A stretch of 64,000 nucleotides of DNA, from NCBI GenBank assembly GCA_963921195.1, contig OY992536.1:322727038-322791037 (forward strand), read 5' to 3'. Positions 33,988-45,769 of this stretch are shown piece by piece (the stretch's first letter is position 1; every line of letters starts with the position of its first letter). Source of the DNA: Pegoplata infirma. Its lineage: Eukaryota; Arthropoda; Insecta; Diptera; Anthomyiidae. The position numbers and the translations under genes are program-made. The notes under the pieces are model-generated. The model had not been told where the DNA came from. It worked only from the letters and a program-made list of their open reading frames with translations, and made no database searches.

Positions 33988-34639
33988 TTTGCTGAAACGC
34001 TTTGGTATGCAATTTCGAACATTTTCTGTGTTTATCTGTAGCAAATCTCTTAATTTTTCTGGAGCCAAAAGTGATTTAAAATTTTGAAAAACCGAAGACC
34101 CTGTGATCTGGAAAGCGCAGGATCATTTCAGAGAAAGTCTTCGATGCCTTTCAACTTCTTCAGTTATTTACAACTTCCACATAAGGCAGACAACTATTTC
34201 AGAGCAAACACTAGAATGGAGAGTTTTCTATCCAACATTTTTCCGATCTAAGATTCCCTGAGAGGGTCTATGCTCCCCAGGGAGTTAAGCGAAAAAGAAG
34301 AAGATTTTAATGAATAGCAGTGATATAGTGTTTCTTAAACAGATTAAAATGTCAAACTGTTCGTTCTGCTTATTTAGAATCTGCTGCGCATCAGGAACAA
34401 ACGAATAGTTAATTGCGGTATATAATACAATATAGAGTTTCGAACTTTCCGTAACATCTTTTATTTCCATCACATATAACTGGTATACATTAGTTTCAAA
34501 ATTTATCTAGCATATTATTTTTGAAACTCTTCAGGTTTAAGATGTTTAAGTAAAAAACAAGTAAAACAGTTTCGCCATCTGATTTAGAAACTGCAACACG
34601 TAAAGGTCATTTAGAAATTTCAGATATAATTATATTTGA

Positions 34640-35890
34640 CGGTATTAGGTTTATCAAGAAATATGATAACCTTATGTAGTGCCAGCACGACCGATTCTGG
34701 CTTACGGCTGCTACAAAGGCTTAATAGAAATCCAGTACCTATGTACTTGAAAAAATGGTGATCTCATTATTGCAGAGATAATGTTACCTTAATACTTCGA
34801 GAATTAGTTTTAAAAGGCTCTTCATCGTCTTTAATTTCGGGTGGGGCAGAACAGAGGTGACCAGACTGCTGGATTTGATTCCAGAGTTTTCACCGATGTT
34901 CGCAAAACGAGCAGCATGTTGGGGGCTAGCGTTATCTCTGGGAACATGATAAAAATATTAGGTTGTAAGTTAGTGTGGCCCAACAACATATGGAAAAATA
35001 CCAAGTATAACTCACAACTGAACGTACCTCAAAATATGATAGATGGCATCGTAATGAACAATTTGCGCCAAATTTCAGCACCCTACAACGATTGGAAGGG
35101 GATGCTAACTCATCATAAGTGTTTGCAACCTCCAAAGAAATCTTGAAATTTTTTTTATTGGAATCTTAAAAATAACCATATGAAATGCTAGCGTAACAAG
35201 AGCACATAATTCACATGTGGCCATTTTGTCCTAAGTTTGTCCTTAAACAAAAAAAAATACATATTAAAAAAAGCGGAACCCTGCATTTCACTAAAACCGC
35301 TGTAAATCAAAAACTATGCGGACCATTAAGTTGCGATAAAGTTCATTTGAAAGGTAATACAAATATCTTTAATTTGAGTATAATATCCAAAAAATTTTTT
35401 TTTTTTTTTTCCTAATCGAAACTAAAATGTCCTTATTGTCCTTTGTAGGCAACCTTAGGGCAAAATGGCCATATGTGACTTATTTGCTCTTGTAGCGATA
35501 CCATTCCATGTAGTAATTTTTAGGATTGCAAAAATTTTTTTTTTAAATTTCTTCGGAGGTTGCAAACACATGTGATCAGTTAGCATCCCCTTCTAATCGT
35601 CGTAGGGTGCTGCAATTTGGCTCAAAATATTAGTTACGATACCATCTTTCATTTTTTAAGGTACGTTGACCTGTAGCGAAGCAAAAGGAATTTTGGGCCA
35701 CCCTATTGTAAGTGGATGTTGACTGTAAAATTCGCTGTGACATAAGTATTCAGTCTGCAGGAAATGGTATGAATCAGACATGGGGTGGCACATAGGAGAA
35801 ATAAGAAAAAATAAACACGGAAATCACAATGGACCTTATTGTCTCCGAATGAATTCGCCAAATGGCGGACACCTATCCAACCTAACCTAA
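34640..35890 (+). pseudogene. Decayed non-LTR remnant (RT thumb, RNase H start, 3' UTR), split by a hAT-like element
   Basis: Plus-strand pieces: RPILAYGCYKGL (RT thumb) at about 34690-34725 and VFTDVRKTSSMLGASV (RNase H start; the family has VFTDGSKTSS) at about 34885-34935. After the inserted element at 34971-35705 the 3' region follows, with 'gccaaatggcggacacc' and a CATCCAACCTAACCTAAC tail at 35873-35890. The same 3' UTR type recurs at 50765-50825. Confidence 0.65.
34971..35705. mobile_element. Fold-back hAT-type element, TAGKGTGGCCCAA ends
   Basis: Exact 8-bp duplication TTGTAAGT at 34963-34970 and 35706-35713. Ends TAGTGTGGCCCAAC and, from the right, TAGGGTGGCCCAAA. Arms of about 190 bp are inverted copies ('gcaccctacaacgattgg' versus 'ccgtcgtagggtgc'-like, 'gtttgcaacctcc'). 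The spacer is AT-rich and the 101-codon frame over the left arm is not a gene. 735 bp. Confidence 0.92.
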
Positions 35891-36084
35891 CTAAGCGAGC
35901 TACCTTGATTGGATCACATTGACTTTAGTGTGGTGGGCCGGAGCGGGCACTCTAAAAGGTTTATGGGGTTATGGAGTTCAGAGTTTCAAAGAGGACAGGC
36001 GGCTGAGTTAACTCTGGTCAGGTAATTATTCAACTTCCGATTCGGAAAGGGGAGAAGGCCTGTCACCTAATACGACATTGTCTC

Positions 36085-37330
36085 TTATCCTCTCTTAGAG
36101 ACAATCTTGGAGTGATGCCGGGACTGCGCCTTTTTTAGGTTGACACTATGCATGGTGAGGTGACCTTCGGCCGTCTTCTCGGAGCGTAGGTCAGCACTCA
36201 TTTGTCTCACCTCCGGAGCCGACGTACCCACGACACTAATATCGTTGAAGTTCTCGGTCATATAACTCGGAATTACAAATTGACGAGTGAGAAGGGAGCA
36301 TTGGCTCCGAATGGGCAGAATTTTGGTCTCCCCATGTAGATGGTCTTCAGGTGCCATTAATTGATAACCTATTGCCACCCCTGTGAGTCGTGTTCTGCGT
36401 TGTTTAGAGTTTTCTCCACTTTGTATTGCTAATGGACGGCGATTAGACTGGGGAGGCAAAGTCGATGAGGGGACGATCTACTCGCGCAGCGCAGTCGTTT
36501 TGCTGTGCCCAGAACGAAAGCTATGTTGATGGTCTGACATTGAGAGGTACTCCCAAATAGAAGGAAGAAGGACAGATTCAAGGACCTTAACCACTGGGGA
36601 CAGAATGGTTATGAGAACGGGAACAATATTCCCAAGCTTTCACATATCTGAAATCTCCATGGAGTTGGCACAGAAGCTGAATGCAAGACCACGGGCCCTA
36701 TTACCGTGGAGGTTTTGTTTCCCGGATAGCTTTAGAGACATCTTCCGTAGCGATATCTATATCTTCTGTCAGAGGTAGAGATCTAATCTTTCTTCGGATG
36801 TCTCAGTGGTCCCTATTGGGTCTAGCTGGATGCTCTACAAACTGTTGGTTTAAGACAGCACCGAACCTTTGGTAGTTGTTTGAGTGTGGGTCTTCCGCTT
36901 CTGCGGGATTCGAAAGGTTCTTTATGGTCAACCAAAGAATCTTTATCCAACTTTCTAGGTGCCGTAGGTTAGGTTAGAGGTGACGGAGTCAAAGACTCCT
37001 CACATAGACCGGTTGGTCCATAGCGAAACCACAAAAATAATCCTCATGGACGCTGATAGAACGCGTTAGTTCTTTTCGCGAATTGTAATATTAGCCTTAG
37101 GTCAAGTAGGTGCCGTAGCCACAAATCTTTTCAGTGAGTAGAGACTAGAGGTTTAATCTCAGAATTTTGTCTATATGCTAGACAACATTCCTTCTTTGCA
37201 TCGACAAAGATCTTTCTGATGTTCCTCTTTCCCTCTGAAGTTGTCGAGGGAGAAGTCAAATGCCACAATTGTAGTTCCGCCATCTTCTCAAATCTAACCC
37301 AATCCGATTTCCGAAAGTTCACAAAAGTCC
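36085..37330 (-). pseudogene. Decayed Jockey-type non-LTR ORF2
   Basis: The minus strand, from 37330 down, has: NFRKSDWVRFEKMAELQ (region after the endonuclease), a broken stretch, then LLSPVVKV-like ILSPVVKVLESVLLPSIWEY and DHQHSFRSGHSKTTALRE (RT fingers; family HQHGFR..HSTTTAL). After a deletion come TKILPIRSQCSLLTRQFVI and SAPEVRQMSADLRS (end of the RT region, as in Jockey-group elements, which lack RNase H). The 124-codon frame 36085-36459 is the longest surviving piece. The RT core with YADD is missing. Interrupted by a retro-insertion at 36968-37106. Confidence 0.72.
36968..37106 (-). mobile_element. 139-bp 5'-truncated retro-insertion with a 12-bp TSD
   Basis: Flanked by an exact 12-bp duplication TAGGTGCCGTAG (36956-36967 and 37107-37118). 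The insert matches the 3' UTR of the non-LTR copy at 28875 ('cctc.catagacc..ttggtccatagcg' on plus) and ends, on its own strand, in CTCTAACCTAAC. This is the signature of target-primed reverse transcription with severe 5' truncation. Confidence 0.88.
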
Positions 37331-38979
37331 GTTCTTCAGCAGATATAAAGTCCGGACTTCATACCTGCTCAGATCAGAGTTGAGGGCATGCTAGGTGGTA
37401 AAAGTTATAAGGTCAGGGCTCACTTAAGAAATATCTGGAGAGCTACGACAGTTTGCGGTGATGTTTCGAAAGCGGAATCTGACGCAACTTTGCATGGGAA
37501 TATCAAAAGTAAACCCTTCGAGCACTTTCTTAACAAGGCAAGGAATATTTTGTGTACATTGATTTTGTGTATGGTCGCGAGACAAGCGTGGCATTCCTAA
37601 TATACCAAACGCTCTTCTTACACGAGTTGGAGAGGTATCTCAAGTCTTGGTGCTTTGCTAACATGTAAAGATCGGAGAGCACGCGAAAAGACTCAAACTT
37701 GAATCATATAACAACGTTATCCTTTCCTTTCCTTTCCAAATATAAGGTCAGTAGACCTCATAATTTTAACGCTGCAGGTAGGATCTAATAATTTGGAAAT
37801 CAGATCCAATTGAGTGGTATGGTACTACATTCTAACGCCTTCCATATTAAAAAAAAATAATTCCCTCGATAAATTCAACCAAATTAAATGTTTACCCCCA
37901 CCTTGTTGTATATTTAAACCATCATTGTATATTTTCCGTATTGTATTTTTGTAGTGAATCTTCTCTTTTTGTATTGAAATTTTAATATATTTTAGTTTTT
38001 AATTCATAAATCTTTAATATTACGCATGTTTATGTTTTTTTAAAAAGACTATTTCTTTCCTTCTTACCACATGATGCTGATGATCTTTGTGGGGATTTGT
38101 ATTTTTTTTGGCGAATACAAATCCAACAAATATTTATTTCATTATTATAATCGGTTATTGTGTCATTTATTTCAATTCACCTTTCGGTTTGTTTTGTAGC
38201 TTTTGAGTATTCAGTAGAATTTGTATTTTTGAAAATATTCAGTGGCGGCATAACCCTTTTAGTTGTATTCACCACATGAGTCCCTTTATTTTGGGATATT
38301 TGATGTTCACATTGTTGTCTGTCTGCCAGGTATTAATATTGTACTTGGGTTGCTCCCGCTGATTATGCATGATTTTATTCTATATTCTATGGTGGCTTAA
38401 ATATTATAAATACAAATCTAATATTTTCATTTTAAATATTAAAATCAATTCAGTGAAAGCATTTAAGTTTTCCGGTTAGAATTTTTGTTTTTGAAATATT
38501 TCCAAACTCAGTGTTCAGTTTTTAAATCCCCCTGTTCTATTGTCATTAGTGTGTCATTAAACCATTGATATCTTTGGTAAATAAAATCCCCACATTCTGT
38601 CATATGTTAGTCTAAACCGTTAATCATTTGTAATAACATATAAAGTGAAAACTGGTTCCAAAACTAGTGCCTAACCTCTTTAAAAATTATATTTATTGAT
38701 AAATTATAATTTATCACATTTAAAATTAAACATGAGATATAAATGCATTGACAAAAATCATTACGATAGGCGCTTGTTTTTTGTCAAAGAAATCATAACA
38801 TGCAAATGACTTGATTAAACAAAATTAATCCTTTTAAAACCAACAAATTTATGGCAGTCAGTAGATCACAAAAGCATTTAAACTTTTTTTAGGTCCCTTT
38901 CTACATGCTATTCAAAAAAGGTTTATTTACAATTCGAAGACTCCATTTGAAATTTTAATTTAACTGACGTTCTTCCTAC
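37331..38979. other. Gene-free stretch
   Basis: 37331-37700 may hold further decayed retroelement sequence. From about 37740 the DNA is AT-rich, intron-like and without repeats. The frame at 37388-37600 has no recognisable domain. Confidence 0.5.
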
Positions 38980-39160
38980 AGAAACTGGGCCAAAGACTTC
39001 GTCGAAGTTTGAAAACACAAATCATTATGTAGCATCCACTTCCGATCGTGGCGGGGAACTCAAATTTGGCACAAATTTTTGGTCACGATCCCAACTTTAA
39101 TTTTTGTGGTACATTGACCTGCATTGTAAAATAGGCGAATCTGGGTCACCTTGCGTTCAA
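38980..39160. repeat. Relic arm related to the fold-back hAT at 34971
   Basis: Shares order and spacing with the right arm of that element: 'cttcg..gaagtttg..aacacaaatcat', 'agcatcc.cttc.gatcg', 'caaatttggc', 'gtacattgacctg' and 'gggtcacc'. Strongly diverged and lacking the second arm. Confidence 0.5.
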
Positions 39161-39739
39161 TAATTCGAATTTATTCCTTTCGTTTAATAAAAGTTCAATA
39201 TTATTACTGGATGTGGTATGAGGTTCTAAGTAAATCTATGTTTTGTGAGAAATTCAGTTTTTTCGTCTATTCTCTTAATATTTGCTCTTATTGATATTCT
39301 GGACATAATTTTCAATGCTATTTCCTTAATCCCTTCCTCATAATGGGTTAATGTTAAAAATCAGACCATTTAAAATAAATGAACAATGATCAACTCTTGA
39401 ATAAAACTCCATTGCACACATTATAAATGAGACATCAATAGCATATATTGCCTGTCCCAAATCAAAGAGGACATGGAAGTGTTTTCAAATTTATAAACCC
39501 CATACATCTTTTTACGAATGTTTTTTTTTTCTTTTGAATAGCACGAACATCCCATTTCTACTTTTTTTAAAAGAAAAATTTTGAAAAGTTTTAATATTGA
39601 AACTAAACCATACAAAATATTTTATGTAGAGTACCTCGTTACCGGCTTTTAAAATACCAGAAAATAAAAAAATAAGGATTTGAGTCCACATTTCTAAAAT
39701 TCTCTTCTATTGTCGTTTAAGTCCTTAATAACAACTGTT
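39161..39739. other. Gene-free stretch
   Basis: AT-rich; the 64-codon minus frame 39421-39615 has no recognisable domain. Confidence 0.5.
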
Positions 39740-41900
39740 AAGAATTATAGGGTAGGTTTTTAGTAAGTGGCTGCTGACTTTTTACGTCAGCACTCATAGA
39801 CTCTGAGGTCCGTTGTGATATCACAGGACGGTAATGGGGTTCCCTTAGGTTAGGCTAGGTTGTAAGTGGCTGCTGACGTTTTATATCAACACACGTAGAC
39901 TCTGAGGTCCATTGTGATACCACGGGACTGTAATAGGTGTCCCTACTAGTCCCTGTCGTTAACCAATTTTAGCTTCTTATGAAACTCCTTAGATGTTGAA
40001 TTTTGACATCCGACAAATCAGAAAGATTGTACAGCTCCCTAGATCCCAGTGAAGCAAGTCTCTGACCAGAAAGTGCCGGACAATGGCAGATATAGTGTTC
40101 GATAGTTTCCAACTCCTCTTCATCCATGTAACTCCGGCAAAGTCATTCGACGGCACATTTAACCGCTCTGCTTGCTTCCCTATAAGACAGTATCCGGTAA
40201 TTATAGCAATTACCGCTGAAATCTCTCCTCTTGGAAGCGATATCAGCTCTTGTGCGCCCTGATTAAGAGAAGGCCAAATTAGTCGTGTTGTCTCACACGT
40301 CCATCCATTTGCCCATCTTTGATTAGTCTCCTTCGCGGAACAAAGCCGTAGGTTTTGCTTGCAAGTTTCTAGAGGCATACCAACACATTCCAATTCTGTT
40401 GGAACCCGTAAAGTAGTTCCTAGTCTTGCAAGCTCATCGGCTTTGCAATTCCCTGGAATTTCTCTGTTAAACTACTTCGTCATCTCATTTAAAGACGTGC
40501 GGCAGTTAAGGGCAGATCTTGTTTTCAGAAACCTTGAATCCAGGTACTTGACCGGAGCTTGACTGTCAGAATAGATGTTGACTGCGGTTGTAGACAAGAC
40601 ATTGCAGCTCAACCAGTCAGCCACTTCCTTTATTGCCAGCATCTCTGCCTGGTAAACACTGGAATGATCTAGCAATCTTCGAGTCAGGCTCAGTCCAAGC
40701 TTTTCCGAATAGACTCCAAAGCCCACTTATGGTGGCGCCACTTCCCGGAATGTCCCCTATCAAAGACTCTCTGGATGGTATTAAAGTGGTAAAGTGGCGT
40801 TCAAAAAGGCTCATAGAGGGAGCACAGTCCACATTTTGTGGTATTGTTATCTTCTTCAAGATCGCGCTATGGCCACAATCGCTGCCCCTCCATTGCAACG
40901 TGCTATTAAGTCTCTGTACCTTCGTGATAAAGACACAGTTTTTTTTTCTAAAGCAGGCCACCAGACAATGATTCCATACAGCAGAATTGGACGCGCCACT
41001 GCTATATATATCCAATGAATGACTTGAGGGCTAAAACCCCATCGTTTTCCAATGGCCCTTTTACAGGAATTTAAAGCAATCTCTACTTTTTTCATCCGTT
41101 CCTTAATATTACACATGATATTCAACATTCAGTATAGGAATACTTCAAGGTTCTTGACTGAGAAGGCGATTTCAGTGCCGTCCAGAGAAATAAGATCAAA
41201 AGCAGGAATCTTATTTTTCCTTTCAAAGAAAACAAGCTCTGTTTTACTTGAAATAACTTCCAGACCACAGTCTTTTGCCCATTAAGAAAGGTTTTTCACA
41301 GAACCCTAACGAATGCCCCTTAATGTTAGTAGGTACTTTTCCTTTACCGGTATCGTGCTTGTAGAGAGAGAAGAATTGAGTTCAGTGCCAGGTTCCAAAG
41401 AAGTGGAGAAAGAACACCTTCCTGTAGTATGCCCCTATTGAAAAATCCAGATATAATAGTCGCTCACAATTCAGACGTTACGCGTCTATTGACAAGTATA
41501 TTTTCCAGTAATAAAACGACTCCACGCTTTACTTCCAGACTCAGAAAGCCCCCTCCAAGAAAGGCCACCATAGTGTACTCCTTTACCAAAAGCGATCCCT
41601 CTCACTCATTAAATGATACCAATCAACTCATTAAAAGCTGTTTCCCTTGATGTGCACTTGATCTAAACATATTTCCTAGTCCAAAGAACCCTCAGGTCAA
41701 TCACTCTATGCAAATATGAGTTTGTCTGAAATCCTTCGGAACGGTGCACCGAACTTGCTGCATCTCAGCCGGGATTATACCATCAGCTCCCGGGGATTTA
41801 TAGGGCCTGAAGCTTTCAATCGCTCAGATTAATGTTGCCATATTTATTATTTCCGAAGCCAATTTCAAATGCTTGTGTTAGTCCTTGTTAACTCGGTACA
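39740..41900 (-). pseudogene. Decayed non-LTR retrotransposon, family A copy 1
   Basis: Minus strand, 5' to 3': broken RT (about 41830-41330), RT thumb AIGKRWGFSPQVIHWIYIAV then RPILLYGIIVWWPALEKKT (41128-40856), RNase H GFGVYSEKLGLSLTRRL, SVYQAEMLAIKEVADWL and VNIYSDSQAPVKYLDSRF (40726-40472), and the C-terminal part (40393-39989). RNase H puts it near the I/LOA groups. The 3' UTR ends in ACAACCTAGCCTAACCTAAG at about 39850; a second diverged copy of the same UTR lies just beyond (39750-39840). Many frameshifts. Confidence 0.8.
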
Positions 41901-42420
41901 GACCGCTTACGAGTACTCTTATAACTTAAAGTTGTGAATAGGAATTATATAAAAAAAAAAATAATAAAATATGAATGAAATGCCGCTTAACATTGATGGC
42001 AACAACAACGATTTGCATATGCTGAAAAACAAACAGCCGAACAACCAATTGAAATGAATTGTCTATAAACTCATATACTACTCGTACTTAACTTTAAATT
42101 TGAACTTAAATTGCAACTCTTGTTGTTTTTCGCCAAACAGATTTCAGATCATAATCACTGTAAAATAGATTGACTGCTGGGTCAAAACTCTTTTAGCTCT
42201 GTTCATTTTAAAGTTTTGTATACCCTACACAATGGTGGGAAGTGAGTTCGGGATAAGGGTTGTAACGGGATGAGGTTGGAAATGGTTGATAAAAATGACC
42301 CCTAAATGAAAAATCGCAAGTATAAAAAGAACCAAATTTGTTGAATATCTAAAAATTCAGATGCAACAGTCAATATTTAATTAACTAAACACTAGCTTAA
42401 AGCAAGGAATCTTTTTCTCT
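41901..42420. other. Gene-free stretch
   Basis: No domain in any frame; short CAA tract at 42002-42012. Confidence 0.5.
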
Positions 42421-42423
42421 GTA

Positions 42424-42933
42424 CACCGATACCCCTGTTTGCGTCGCTTCATTTTGCGTCGTTTCGAAGTTGCGTCGTTTGAAAATTTCTGTGACTTTGA
42501 AGTTGCGTCGTATTTGTTTCAGTTTGCGTCGCATGGCTTCAAAGTTGCGTCTATTATTTTTCAGTTTGCGTCGCATGGCTTCGTAGTTGCGTCGTCAGTG
42601 TTTCGATTTGCGTCGATAATATATATTTTTTAGCATAAATATAATGGATGTATGTATAATTGTATTCACAAAGCTTAAACAGAAAAAGGGGATTCCCCAT
42701 TTTAGTCTAATATTTGTGAAGGTGGTCTACTGGTTGCCAGTTTAAGTTAATTTTTATTTAAAAAAATGTATTTTGTATTGAAAATTCACTTTTTCAGCTA
42801 AAATTATGAGTTTTGGAACCAATTAAACGAAAATCAATAGAAACGTATTTGAAATCGTGCTTCGGTTTGCGTCGATTCGGTTTGCGTCGCGTTTCTCCGG
42901 TTCCAATTAGCGACGCAAACCGGGGTATTGGTG
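42424..42933. mobile_element. TA-flanked MITE with a TTGCGTCG motif array
   Basis: Inverted ends CACCGATACCCCTGTTTGCG and, from the right, CACCAATACCCCGGTTTGCG, flanked by TA on both sides (42422-42423, 42934-42935). A TA duplication fits the Tc1/mariner group. The left 200 bp hold nine TKGCGTCG-like motifs (one degenerate) at 10-35-bp spacing, including a repeated 'tttgcgtcgcatggcttc'. Two more direct copies are at 42868-42890 and the inverted one forms the right end. No transposase. Confidence 0.82.
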
Positions 42934-42989
42934 TACACCCTTTTAATCCGAAATTTTGGACCCATTTTTTTAGGGTGTTTTGTACAAGC

Positions 42990-43560
42990 CTTCCAGGTGC
43001 CCAGATTAGCTTGACTGTATGCTGACTGATTCGACAAGAGATTGTATACAATTCCTAACGATTCCCGATATTACAGTGTTTGATTCTAGGGCCTTCAGAG
43101 CTTTGAGACTATCCACGAAAATGGTAATGTCGCAAGGAGGAAGGTCCCTTTTCATAATCATCTGCGGGCCTTGTTATAATCATCTTCGGGGAGATCGCAT
43201 TCTCTGTTATAACAAAGTTTTCTTCCCTAGTCGGAATTTGAACATGTCCAACATAGCGTTAAGGGCTGCGACAGATGTAGTGCTCATAGCACCCGTAATT
43301 CCCAAGCAAGTCGCTCTTTGTTGTTCATGCAACAGAGCCCGAGTAGATTGCACCACCGTTCTCGGCCACCAGGCCATCTTTGCATGTGTCACAAAAAGTC
43401 GAATGACTGCTTGGTACAAGCAGTGCACCCCTGCAGGTCTCACACCCCACGGCATCCCAAAAACTCTCCGACACTGCTAGAAAATACGGTGTGCCCGAGA
43501 TACCTGTAGTTCAATCTGTTTTGTCCACATTAGCTTACTTAGAGTGACCTCTAAATACTT
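42990..43560 (-). pseudogene. Decayed non-LTR ORF2 fragment, family B copy 1
   Basis: Minus strand: RT thumb (GVRPAGVHCLYQAVIRLFVT, AWWPRTVVQSTRALL, CLGITGAMSTTSVAALNAML) at 43455-43207, then RNase H pieces ITIFVDSLKALKALES at about 43120-43060 and VKLIWAPGR near 43010. The family is shared with 49421-50825, which repeats 'cagtcaagctaatctgg'. Confidence 0.72.
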
Positions 43561-44920
43561 TACATCTATGGACAGTTGAACCCATTAATAACCGGAAATT
43601 TAAACAAACCTTCAGGAACGAACTCCCGAATCCCTTGTGAATAATTTTTGAATATACTTTCAGAAATCACAGTAGGTTAAAGTACGTTCGGTTTTGACTC
43701 CCTCAAAATATTGTTGTATTATATTGTTTTTGTATGTTAAAAGTTCTTTCTTTCTGCAATATTTTTTTTGCCTGTGTCCACCACAACATTAAAGTTTATC
43801 TGTATGATTACAAGTATGAACATTTGTTGGTTGAATTGGCTTTGCAACAGACAAAAAACAAAACAGCAACAACAAAAAAAAAAATAAATAAAACTTTTAA
43901 CTAAAAATTACATACAACATGGTCATAATCTAGTCAAGCTTACAACAAAAAAATTAAAACAACAACTACACCACTAGCAACAACAACAAAACACTAGTTT
44001 GTTGCAAGTCGTTATGTACAACGAGTAACAAAATTTGTAAACGATTCAATTTGGAGAAAACGTAACGTTTTGTCGGTAAAGATGAAATGACTCTGAAATG
44101 TACGAAATTTTTATTATACGAGCAGAGTATGAACTACGAAATATTTGTTGTAAGTATTCTACTACCATGGGCATAATATGCCATACAAACATACACGAGG
44201 AACAGGAACCAAAAGGAGCAGAAGGAGGGAGAGACATTATTTAGTATGTATGAATTTGAATAAGGTGGATAAATGTGAGTGTAGACTTTAAGGTGTATAT
44301 GGCCATAAGACAAATATTGATTTTAATTTATATGTACTAAATATTGTCTGTCTCTATGTCCGTCTGTCTGTTTGGTTGTACACGAATGTCTTGAATGATA
44401 AAGAAAAAGGTGAATATTTATTAAGACATTTTTTAGTTACAATAAGCTAGCGAATGGTCAATTGGCGGGTAATTTTATTCGATCAAAATAGGATGTTACA
44501 GATTTTTCTATAAGTGGATGAACATTTTTAAATTGATTAATATTTTAAATACACTGTTCAGCAATATAATTATAACTTAAAAACAAATGATTCCAAATGT
44601 ATCATTCAAATTGTGGATCTCAATAATAGCGAGCCTGCATCCCCCTTCTCTAAGAAGAAGACAAGCTCTTCTTCAAGAGTCTAAGAAAATTAGTAGATAC
44701 CCGTTGTACGCTGACATATCTTTTCCCTACAGATTGAGGTAAACTTCTAGAAGTTTCCCTTTGGAGCTGGTAAAAAACTACGAGAAGAAAAATTGGAAGT
44801 GGCGATTTGCAGTAGTGCCATGTTAAATCAAGACGAAGTAAGGCATGGGACAATCTGGTGGAACGATAAAATCTCTAACAATTTCAATCGATCGAACAAA
44901 TTTTGTACAATTGTCCAGTT
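43561..44920. other. Gene-free, intron-like stretch with CAA tracts
   Basis: CAACAA-rich sequence at 43855-43995. The minus frame 44046-44237 (63 codons) has no recognisable domain. (GTCT)-type tract at 44349-44372. Confidence 0.55.
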
Positions 44921-45059
44921 CCCGATTTCTGTAACTATGCAAAAAGTTTCAGAAACGAAAAAAATAAAAAACGTTGTAGTTTACAGAGTAATATAGAAAA
45001 AAGCTGTTGATTTAATTTTCTCGATGTAAAATTTTCCCGCATAGCTACAGAAATTGGGC
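44921..45059. repeat. Inverted repeat, possible small palindromic element
   Basis: CCCGATTTCTGTAACTATGC at 44921-44940 is inverted at 45039-45058 with two or three differences. Spacer about 100 bp, AT-rich. Outer boundaries not seen. Confidence 0.5.
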
Positions 45060-45187
45060 ATAGTCCTATCCTTCCCATTTAATATTGAAGATATCAACAA
45101 CCTTACTCCTGACGTCATCTGCTGACTGAATGCTCCACAATTGTAAACCAGTATGTGCAGCACATTAATCGTATTTAATCGCTTTAC

Positions 45188-45360
45188 GTCAGCACACATA
45201 GACTCTGAGGTCCGTTGTGATGCCACGAGACGGTAATAGGGTACACTATTTTTTACTTTAAGCTCCTAATGAATTTTCTAAGATATTAAATTTGACATAC
45301 GACAAATCCGAAAGATCGTGCAGCTCCCTGGATCCCAATGAAGCAAGTCTCTAACAAAAG
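45188..45360 (-). pseudogene. 3' end fragment of non-LTR family A
   Basis: Matches the 3' UTR and last coding part of copies at 39850-40080 and 53170-53370 ('tagactctgaggtccgttgt', 'gatcgtgcagctccctgg'). 5' and 3' truncated; the CCTAA tail is not preserved. Confidence 0.7.
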
Positions 45361-45699
45361 GTAAAAAATAAATACAACACCTACAGGAACAATGACCAAT
45401 AAGGAATCCAATAACCCAATAAACGATTTAATCGTTTTGGGTTATGCACATTGAGAAAGCAATTTCGTTCTGACAATCGATCAATCAATTTATTCGGAAA
45501 TTTAGCTAATAAAGGAAGTCTCCCTGGTGTCCCAGCCGATCTTTATGGAATTGGTTTTATTTTGTAGAGTAGGAAAAATAAAGTGACACGATTTTTTTTT
45601 AGCGGCCTAAATTCATATTTATTGGGTGAAAATGAGGGGGGGGGGAGAAACGTTAATTTTTCAGTTTTTTCGCTTATCTATATATATAAAAGAGTAATG

Positions 45700-45746
45700 T
45701 GACTGACTGACTGACTGACTGACTGACTGACTGACTGACTGACTTA
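45700..45746. repeat. (GACT)n microsatellite
   Basis: About ten GACT units just inside the Helitron 5' end. Copy 1 has only two or three at the same place (1921-1931). Confidence 0.95.
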
Positions 45747-45769
45747 TTGACTGATTCATCATCGCCCAG

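Noticed and set aside
36085..36459. Host gene of 124 codons on minus
   Set aside because: Residues LPIRSQCSLLTRQFVI and the upstream HQHSFRSGHS block place it in a Jockey-type retrotransposon.
43207..43455. Separate hypothetical protein MPWGVRPAG...
   Set aside because: It is the RT-thumb region of a non-LTR element (AWWPR, CLGITGAM motifs).
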